64,000 bases of DNA from Zeus faber (taxonomy: Eukaryota > Chordata > Actinopteri > Zeiformes > Zeidae), in the NCBI GenBank assembly GCA_960531495.1, contig OY482852.1, forward strand, positions 7,414,375 to 7,478,374, written 5' to 3'. A model generated the notes under the pieces. The model saw only the letters and a list, made by a program, of their open reading frames with translations. It made no database searches and was not told where the DNA came from. Positions 1 through 64,000 of the stretch are shown here, one piece after another. Each line of letters begins with the position of its first letter. Position 1 is the first letter of the stretch. The translations under genes were made by a program, and so were the position numbers.

Positions 1-101
1 AAAAAGAGAGAGAGAGAGGAAAAAAAAGAGGAAAAATAAATGACCTGTACTTTACCAAAGGAACTTCCATCTCGTGTATTCGTGCGTGTGTAGAAATGGA
101 C

Positions 102-105
<4 letters not shown>

Positions 106-137
<32 letters not shown>

Positions 138-164
138 AGAGGGAGAGAGAGAGAGGGAGAGAGA
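106..164 (+). repeat. (GA)n microsatellite
   Basis: A slightly interrupted GA tract lying directly before the GC-rich patch. Reading frames across it (Arg-Glu repeats) are artefacts. Confidence 0.95.
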
Positions 165-174
165 CGCGCGCTGC

Positions 175-365
175 CTCCAGGCTCCAGGCTCCAGGCTCCA
201 GCCCCGGTTGGTGCGCGTCGCCGAGCCGCCGGGCAGCGTCTCCTCCCGGGGCTCCGTGGAGACGCAGCTCCGCCTCCCATTGGCTGCCGGGGCCTCGCTG
301 GATCGGGCTGCGGCCGCCAATCATCCGCCGAGGGGAGTCAACGAGGGGAATAACAAGTACCTGCT
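175..365. promoter_or_regulatory. GC-rich, CpG-containing patch with two CCAAT boxes
   Basis: About 190 bases are strongly GC-rich with many CpGs, in contrast to the AT-rich sequence to the right. It has ATTGG near 278 (CCAAT on the minus strand) and CCAAT near 317. It begins with four tandem copies of CTCCAGG. This could be the promoter of a neighbouring gene off the left edge, but there is no exon to support that. Confidence 0.3.
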
Positions 366-572
366 GCTGAAGTGAAAGTGCGGAGAAAAAAAACAACAAC
401 CCCAAAACAAAACTAAAAAAAACAAGCCCCGAAACAAAATGACTGGAGTGAAAGGGAAAGTGAAGGCACGAGTGACATTTCCACCGAAGTTAAGCACTTA
501 AATGTCTCTTAAATGTACTTAAAGCATTAATAGTAAGGTACTTGTCATACGCAGTGCCCTGAAATAACACAG

Positions 573-682
573 GATAGATAGATAGATAGATAGACAGATA
601 GATAGATAGACAGACAGATAGATAGATAGATAGACAGATAGATAGATAGATAGATAGATAGATACAGATAGATCGATCGATC
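573..682 (+). repeat. (GATA/GACA)n microsatellite
   Basis: Tetranucleotide array of GATA units with interspersed GACA, ending in GATC variants. Confidence 0.95.
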
Positions 683-923
683 ATCAAGTGCATACTGCAC
701 CTTTTTTTTCTGCAGATGAATGCTCATGAATGTCCTGATTACAATTTACAAAAACATGATAAATAGCGTATGTGGTGTCATATAAATGTACGAGGTTATG
801 CAAATATGAATATAAATCCATATAATAATAACAACAACAAAGTCAAGTACTAAAGTAAAACGTATAGATTATTTGTTTTGAAACTGAGTAAAAAAAATCT
901 CAAGTCTCCGAGACGGAATACAC

Positions 924-926
<3 letters not shown>

Positions 927-974
<48 letters not shown>
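927..974 (+). repeat. (TA)n microsatellite
   Basis: About 24 uninterrupted TA units. Confidence 0.95.
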
Positions 975-977
<3 letters not shown>

Positions 978-1075
978 CATATATAAATATACTGTATTTA
1001 GAATAGAGGTTTTCTGTGGACACCTCTGCTACAGTTCCTCCAAGGGCCCATAGGGGGCCGAGGACCTATCTACAG

Positions 1076-1130
<55 letters not shown>

Positions 1131-1149
1131 ATATCTGTCTATCTATCTG

Positions 1150-1196
<47 letters not shown>

Positions 1197-1197
1197 G

Positions 1198-1240
<43 letters not shown>

Positions 1241-1249
1241 GTCTATCTG

Positions 1250-1332
<83 letters not shown>

Positions 1333-1333
1333 G

Positions 1334-1392
<59 letters not shown>

Positions 1393-1393
1393 G

Positions 1394-1438
<45 letters not shown>

Positions 1439-1550
1439 ATATCTGTCTATCTATCTATCCAGCATTCTATCTGTCTATCTATCTATCCAGCATTCTATGT
1501 GTCTATCTATCTGTTTGTCTGTCTGTCGGTCTGTCTGCCTACCTGTCTAT
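1076..1550 (+). repeat. Long (ATCT)n microsatellite
   Basis: About 470 bases of ATCT with occasional GTCT variants that become more frequent to the right. The same motif on the opposite strand (GATA) occurs at 573-682, so the two arrays are inverted relative to each other, about 400 bp apart. Confidence 0.97.
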
Positions 1551-2165
1551 TATATTATACAAATATACAGTTGCTGTCAAATTTAGGCATTATTTCATGT
1601 TAAACAATAATGACCCAATAATTGAACAATGCCATATCCAACAGCTTTTTGTATTTTATTTTCTATGACATTCTCTTACACTTTTGCTCATACTAGTTAC
1701 TGATAACATCTTACAAAGACAGATTGAGTCTCCTTCCACTTTTGTAATGAATCATGCTTCACCCTTCAGCAGGAACCAGCAGTGCTGCTTGGAGAGGCGA
1801 GTGTCGACTATTTTGGTTTTGAGAGGTTTTTATTTCTGGAGAGGTAGTAGGTATATACTTCATACTATAATACATGAGTGTATTTCAATGGATGTAAGGG
1901 TGGTAGGGGTGTATACTGTAAGCGATCATAATAAGAGGCAGCTATACTCAGTATTGTATACACACTAATACCCTCCACTACACTTCCATGTTTTTAGTGA
2001 TATTTGTAGAGAAGAACTCACGCTACAGAGTCGATTGAACGAGGGAGCACAGTGTCTGTCGGTGGTCATTCTGCGTGCCAACTTGGATCCAGGCAGGGAA
2101 CCGTTCGTGGGCAGGTGAATTGGATGTGAAGTGAAGTATCATGTCATTCCCACTGACCCCCCCCC

Positions 2166-2184
2166 CACACACACACACACACAT

Positions 2185-2234
<50 letters not shown>

Positions 2235-2248
2235 GCACACACACACAC
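2166..2248 (+). repeat. (CA)n microsatellite
   Basis: CA array with CG-containing interruptions, preceded by a C run. Confidence 0.95.
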
Positions 2249-2639
2249 CACTTCTCGAAGGCAGAGAATCACAGGTCAAGTGCAGCCATCCACCCACCTG
2301 ACACTGGACTCCAGGAGTCAAGTCAAGCAGTCAGCACAAGAAAACAAGAACAACAAATAAATATTCTATTTTTTTTTGTAATATTTAAAACTTTTTCAAA
2401 TGTTCACATTTGCATAAGGGTTGGAATATTATAGCCTTTGCCACTGTGAGCTCACTTCTTGAAGTACTTTACTGTAAGAGATGATGTTTTCTTGGTAAAA
2501 GAAAAGTTAACTTTCAGTTAATATGAGCTTAAAATAGTATGTGACGTGATATTTAAAAGTCACATTAAAGTGGTATTGACATCCCAGTTAGTGAGCTTCT
2601 GATGCAAGGCCAGTGTCTTCAGGATGTCATGAGCTATTC

Positions 2640-3790
2640 CATTCTACCCCTTTGGTCGAACAATTTCTGCGAAAGTGCTATCTACTGTAGGTGCCACCCT
2701 GGTAGGGAAAATGGTGTAATGTGCACTCTAGGTCAGAATGACAATTACATTATTCCGCCAGGTGCATTTACATGTACGAGGAATATGTCATTGTGACGTT
2801 TGGTGCGTTACTGCAGACAAGTAAAGTACAATTTTTGTTTTTTATTAATTGCCAATATACACAATTACCAAAAAGTTTCCCCCCGGAGAAACCATAAAGT
2901 GCCCTCTAGAGTGCCCCTACACTTGAGAAAACATTATCGAGGACTTGAGGGTCCGATGCCAGGTGAGCTTTTGAAAGCTGGCACCCGAGTGCAGTGAGCA
3001 GGGCTGATTCTGAAGGTGACCTGGTAGCGTGATGTTTCAGCTGCTGTCACAAGTTAAAATCCAGATTTTTCAATCCAAGTCCGGCTCCTTTAATCAAATT
3101 AACCCTCCTTTCTAAGACCCAGTTGCTCAAAGAGATAAGCTGCTGTCGGAGGACATCAGGGTTCGACAACTTGAGGGTTAAATGCAATGTCACCTTTTGA
3201 ATGGCGGCATCCCGTGTGCGCGTTTAAAGGCGCCCGGAGACCAGGCCTGGTGCCATGATGTTTCAGACACGGCAATGAATTCGCTGGAAGCTTGAATACA
3301 TCCCTAATACTGATGTCATACATCCTGATGATGTGTTTTAAGACAGAGAGTGACAGGCTTTGTCACTCTCTGTCAATCTTAAATGACAAGTTGACTTGTT
3401 TTGAATGCACCTTAGATGGTTGTAGTAGGTCATCTACAAGCCCGCCAACTAAAAAGGGTATGACTGCGATTATGTTTTCTTCTTCTAGACACACATCTGG
3501 TAACACAATTACTCATCACATCTGCACTTGTTTTAATTAACTGTGAACTCTGGGTTCCAGCTCCTCTGAGATGATGCCAATCAGTCCCCGCTGATGCCCC
3601 TTTGGTTGAAGAAACACTGCAAAAGTGTTATCTAGGTGCCCTATATGCTCGAGAAAACAGTGTAAAGTGGCCTCTTGAGTTCCCCTAAGATAGAGAAAAC
3701 AATGTAAAGTGCCCTCTAGAGTGTCCCATGATACAGAAAACAATCTGAAGAGCCCTCTAGGTTGCCCCTAGGATAGAGAAAATAGTGCTC
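2640..3790 (+). repeat. Diverged family of about 50-bp tandem units
   Basis: Units resembling AGTGCCCTCTAGAGTGCCCC followed by GAGAAAACA and GTAAAGT recur at about 2890-2945 and four or more times across 3595-3790. A second shared module, CCCCTTTGGTtGAA with AAAGTGtTATCTA, occurs at about 2647 and 3597. The copies differ from each other, so this is an old minisatellite-like array broken by unrelated sequence. Confidence 0.7.
3342..3374. repeat. Perfect 14-bp hairpin
   Basis: GACAGAGAGTGACA and its exact reverse complement are separated by GGCTT. It could be a cruciform or the tip of a palindromic element. It has no T tract and is not a bacterial terminator. Confidence 0.85.
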
Positions 3791-4114
3791 TCTGAGCTGC
3801 TCTTACAGTATGAGAAATGTCTCTCATGTCCCCTGCCTCTCCATTGAGAGACATCCTGGTTGACCGTACCAAGGTCATTGTTACAATCAAGGTCATTGTC
3901 TCCCATCTGGGAGCTCTAGTTTGCAGGAAATTGTGTTTTGGGTGTTAATAATCATATCAAAATTACTTCAGCTCCTAGAGGGGACATGTGCTCCACCTCG
4001 CCTTCTAACGGGGAAAAATTCCCTTTTTCAGATTTTCATCCCTGCTCCTAATATGCTGTGAACACCACTTCCTGAAGAGGTGTCATTGTCAAGCAGCAGA
4101 CGCAGAACACACAT

Positions 4115-6314
4115 TCAAACAAGCTTTTTTTTTTTTTTTATTATTATTGGTTCTGTTTTTTAATCACTTTTTTCAGTTTGTGTAGGCAGCCTTTTTTTTA
4201 TCTTGGTCAGAACAACATATTGGTGTAATTTTCAGACAAGGGTAGCAATTGGCTAAAAAATAATACTGTGTACAAAAATACAGCTTCACTGTACAAACAC
4301 ACACTTACAAAGCAAAGAGACGGATCCTGGACAGGCCTGAGTCTCCACAGGCATATGGCACTTGGAACAAACCCAGAAACAGTCCTTACAGTAATTAAAA
4401 ACCCTTAAAATCTTCTTTAACATATGTTACACATGCAGAAAGGCATTTCCTTGGAACAAAAGCCAATGTATTGTGTGAGTTGTGGGTATATGATGAACAT
4501 ATGATCCGAACAGATCCAAAATAAATTTAAACATTACAGTTAATCTGCTGTTGTCCCTGCATGTCTTGTGATCCTTTTTTTTTTTTTTTTGGACATTTGA
4601 ATGCATTCAATTAAAAAACAAGTAAATTTGTTAAAAACAAATCACCATATCCATTGTATTTAAACCTTTCCTATGATTTTGAAGACTCCTGCCTGGGAAA
4701 TTATGGGATGAACAGAGCAAGCAATAGGACGTCATTTCTGTGCTATTTTAAACATTTGGGCTAAAAGGCTGACCGGCAAATATTTGGAACCAGATTAGCA
4801 ACGTGACATCGTACCAGATGAGCGTTTTTGAACCACCGTACTCGTCAGGTGAGCCTTGAAAATGTTTCAAATTACACTTTCAACAAATAAATAATGGAAA
4901 CTAGTTCTTGTGTTGCAAGATAAAAATAGCCTCACTGTGCTATGTAATTCATCAGTTCCAGCCAGGATAAAGTGTGACGTGGCAGAAAAAATGCTGAGAA
5001 ACACTGCACTAGTTAACTGCGAGGGTCAAACTTCACACCATGTATGAAGTATCTGCTGTATTTAAATTCACACGCGCCAGAATGGCAGTGTATACAGTGA
5101 GACCGTCATACAATTACAAAATTATCAATTTGAACATTGAGAGTCATGACATAAGGTGGGGCGTGCCCAGTCTAACCTCGTCAAATCACTATTATATCTC
5201 GTTTTTAAGACTGCAGCATCGCAAACTGGATGACATTGATTTTGGGAGCGATTGCTCCATTCAAGCTCTGATGTCGATAGCCATTTTGTATTTAGTCTTT
5301 GATTGGTTAATGTATGCTTGCATGACCGACAGACTGTGAGCACTCAGACATCAGAACAAATCAATGACTCAAGGAGGTCACTAATAGCTCCATGCAAGTA
5401 CCCCCCAAAAAAAAAGAGGGCACTCTCAGAGAAGTTGGCCTTGTCTCACCTATACGGCTCTTCCTCCTCTTTATATATCCCTGCTTGACTGTCCAGAAAT
5501 AGACGGGAGCCATCTCACCTGTGTGATATGGTTAAACCTTCAGATAAACACAGCGCCGTGAATATATCTTGGCTCGCGCCTTCACAACGTACATCAATTT
5601 CCAGGATCTTTGAGACAGATCTTGGTCGACCATGCAACGATTCTTGTGCACACAACTGCGAACAACCCTCTGCATACATCTCTCGTGCACGGTGCCGGAC
5701 AGTGGCATGCTTTCCGGTGAGCGATCAATAATCATCCTCATTCTTTCTATCATAGCAACACAAGTTTAGTAGAAGTACAATGACAGAAAAAGCAGCTTGC
5801 AAAAGCGTGTTAACAAAGCCAATCCTCTCTGTGTTATTCACGCAAAGTCATTATTGAGTGTAATTGAAATGCAGAGCAAATAAACGTCACAAGACTGGAA
5901 TGACTCGAACTTTAGATATGTTGGTTCCACCGGCAGTCGCCGCTCCCAAGCTCCGTCATGCATTTAGATACACAAAGATAGGAAAGGAAACCAAACAGCA
6001 AAAAAACACAGAAAATAATTGATTGAAAAGAATTGTATCATATCACAAAGCACATTCATCCACTGAATTGCTCTACAAAGCACAGGTCACGACAGTAAAG
6101 AAATAGGTAAACGTGATCAAAGTTCTCCTGAATTTCCGGATGCAATCCATATTGGTCGGTTGTCGTGGCTCCATCTTGGTCAAAAGAGGCTCAGTGACGT
6201 CCCGTCGGGAAAGGCAGTGTAGTTTGCTACTGAAATTAGCATAAAAGACCCTCCTGAGAGTCTCTGGCTGACCGCTCCTTTTCCGACTGTGACCCTTGCT
6301 CAGAAAATGTCCCA
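4115..6314 (-). other. dgkb: Probable dgkb 3' UTR
   Basis: About 2.2 kb follow the TGA before the first convincing poly(A) signal on the minus strand. The stretch is AT-rich and largely free of microsatellites, apart from an 18-T run near 4576, unlike the intergenic DNA beyond it. The end is inferred from the signal at 4137-4142. Confidence 0.5.
4137..4142 (-). terminator. Candidate dgkb poly(A) signal
   Basis: AATAAA on the minus strand lies within an AATAATAATAAA run. About 20-45 bases downstream on the sense strand is GT-rich sequence (TTGTTTGAATGTGTGTTCTG), the usual arrangement for cleavage and polyadenylation. I saw no better AATAAA or ATTAAA between it and the stop codon. Confidence 0.5.
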
Positions 6315-62465
<56,151 letters not shown>

Positions 62466-62539
62466 GGTGTTCACTCCTCGGCGCCCCGACCGTCCAGCTT
62501 GTCCCAGCCAGCGCCGCGCACACACCGGTCCGCCCCGCC
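62466..62539 (-). other. dgkb: Probable 5' UTR part of exon 1
   Basis: A plausible splice acceptor, TTTCTCGCAG, ends at 62540 on the minus strand, 74 bases before the ATG. This suggests the first coding exon carries a short 5' UTR and that a non-coding leader exon lies further upstream. The alternative is that transcription starts near here. The sequence alone cannot decide. Confidence 0.4.
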
Positions 62540-64000
62540 CTGCGAGAAACAGGCCAGGAGAGAAGGCGTTAGGCCGCACACCCACTGTACTACAACCTCC
62601 AGGGCACACGACTCTCAGCAACGTCAGCAGCAACGTGCCCTCCGATGAATATTGAATATTGGATTATAATCCGTTGAATATGAATCAAAGCTCCACCTCC
62701 CCTGCAGCACCTCCACCTCACCCTGCACTCCCCACCAAACCTATATCTCTGTTCCAGCAGGGAGTGGCTGCGGAAGGGGTCACAGGGGTTTCAAAAACTC
62801 TCCTCTACCGGACCGGCTGTGAATGATGATGGTCGGGAAATAATATCTTGTGGTCTCGCGCTATTTAAATTTTTTTTCAATCCGAAAATGGTCGTTTATT
62901 ATCCCTCGGGCATCTGGGCAACGGCATCGACATCCGTGACGCTGAGTTGAAGGTTGTGGAGCTTCTGCACATGTCAACGGTGCGGACAAATTTACATTTC
63001 AACTTCAACCGGGGCATCCCTCATCGCATTCTTGTGAGCGGTTTATGTTGAGGCTGACTTCGCCCCCGATAACCACTATCCCGACTTCTAAGGTTAATGT
63101 TCCAAACAGCTATTTCCCAGCGGTTCAGTGAGGCTCTTGGATCATAACATTTACCGAAAGAAAAATTCCAGTCGTCAACACGATAGCTTGGTTTGTTTTT
63201 TTTATTGGCATAACTCATCATCAATTCATACAATCTGAACACAGACTCTTAGAAAGTCCGAGTTCGAGTCCGAGTCGCCGTCCGAGTCCCAGAGTCTTAG
63301 AAAATGGATCGGACATCGCTCCGAGTGCAAGATTGCTCGTCTTTCATAACAACAAAGATTGAAGTCGTTGTTTAACGCTGAAGTGGCGCCCACTCCAGTG
63401 TGTAGGATTTTGAGTGTGGAAAAATGGACAAAAAGAAAAGGGACGAGCATACAAAGGATGGGCCGACACTCTAAACGGCTCCACATACACTTTATCTCTG
63501 CAAAGTTTAACAATACCAAATTCAGTTTAAGATTTGAATGGCCACCGCAGGATTCCTCTCCCGATCGGGATCCGCTCTCCTCACAGAGGAAAAGCCAGGA
63601 TTGGGAGGAGATTACGTAACAGATAAAATTTTAAGAATCAAGTATATACATATACATAGGGCTGGGTGATACTGAAAAACTTTAATATCACAGTATTTTT
63701 TTGATGAATACCTCAATATCAGTAATTTGACGATATTTTCGCCATGGCTATTGCTGATTTTATAAGCTATTCACACACAAGAAATATTTGAGAAACAATC
63801 ACAAGTAATGCGGATATTATGATATATGATATAACCAAGCGGATTGGCTGGAACAGTCTATAAAGTTCAGACAAACTACAGTACTTGACTGTAACGCAGC
63901 CTTAAAGACAACATTGAACGATATCACGCTATTGCAGCATCATAACCAAAATCCTGGCAGACGATATATGACGATATATGACCATATCAATATTATAACA
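62540..64000. other. Upstream of dgkb exon 1; possible leader intron or promoter
   Basis: No coding exon was seen. From 63650 to the end lies sequence starting GGGCTGGGTGATACTG with many GATAT motifs, like one end of a hAT-type miniature element that continues outside the window. A non-coding leader exon could be here or beyond. Confidence 0.6.
63655..64000. mobile_element. Possible hAT-type element, truncated by the window edge
   Basis: It begins AGGGCTGGGTGATAC and is rich in ATATCA/GATAT, resembling a widespread fish miniature-transposon type and the element at 53893-54357. The right end lies outside the window. Confidence 0.45.

Larger units (their letters stand above)
1..4110. other. 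Intergenic region downstream of dgkb
   Basis: No coding sequence was recognised. Contents from left: a GA array, a GC-rich promoter-like patch, GATA, TA and ATCT arrays, unique AT-rich DNA (1560-2150), a CA array, and a family of diverged short tandem units between about 2640 and 3790. Confidence 0.7.

Noticed and set aside
1016-1603. 195-residue Tyr/Leu/Ser/Ile frame
   Set aside because: Translation of the ATCT array.
5040-5339. 99-residue plus-strand frame opposite the 3' UTR
   Set aside because: No recognisable domain, no splice context and ordinary AT-rich composition; length is within chance expectation.
62466-62633. In-frame upstream ATG at 62633 extending dgkb by 56 residues
   Set aside because: The extension is low-complexity Gly/Arg-rich and has no counterpart in the family. 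The ATG at 62465 matches the mammalian start and has a good context.

Overview
This window is vertebrate nuclear DNA, most likely from a teleost fish. The evidence is large introns with GT-AG junctions, very dense (CA)n, (GA)n, (ATCT)n and (GAAA)n microsatellites, tRNA-derived SINEs with a fish-type body and tail, hAT-type miniature transposons and LINE scraps. Nothing looks bacterial, and there is no operon, CRISPR array or prophage. The species cannot be named from what is visible.

The window holds one protein-coding gene, apparently complete and on the minus strand: dgkb, encoding diacylglycerol kinase beta, a type I calcium-regulated lipid kinase. I reconstructed 24 coding exons between 62465 (ATG) and 6315 (TGA). 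They sum to 2355 bp, 784 codons plus stop. All reading phases join correctly and every junction is GT-AG. In order the protein has an N-terminal recoverin-homology region, two EF hands, two C1 zinc fingers, a serine-rich linker, the DGK catalytic domain with the GGDGT motif, the accessory domain, and a 35-residue C-terminal tail on its own exon. Exon 3 is a 21-bp microexon that ORF-based methods would miss. The gene spans about 56 kb.

Layout. 1-4110 is intergenic sequence downstream of dgkb: a GC-rich patch with CCAAT boxes near the left edge, large GATA/ATCT arrays and a diverged tandem repeat. 4110-6314 is the probable 3' UTR, with a candidate poly(A) signal. 6315-37812 holds exons 24 to 18, separated by the largest introns (up to 13.1 kb). 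37652-49868 is the compact core, with the catalytic, C1 and EF-hand exons. 49869-55062 (intron 5) contains an approximately 0.83-kb interstitial telomeric-type (CCCTAA) tract that abuts a long hairpin. 55063-62465 holds the N-terminal exons. 62540-64000 lies upstream of the first coding exon; no further exon was recognised there.

I found no previously undescribed multi-gene system. The points most worth a second look are the telomeric tract and its hairpin inside the gene, the conserved microexon, a hAT miniature element with an exact 8-bp target duplication, several other palindromes, and a set of clean, TAATTA-rich intronic blocks that could be conserved enhancers. Exon calls rest on comparison with remembered mammalian DGKB/DGKG sequence features and on splice and phase logic. 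No alignment or RNA evidence was available.
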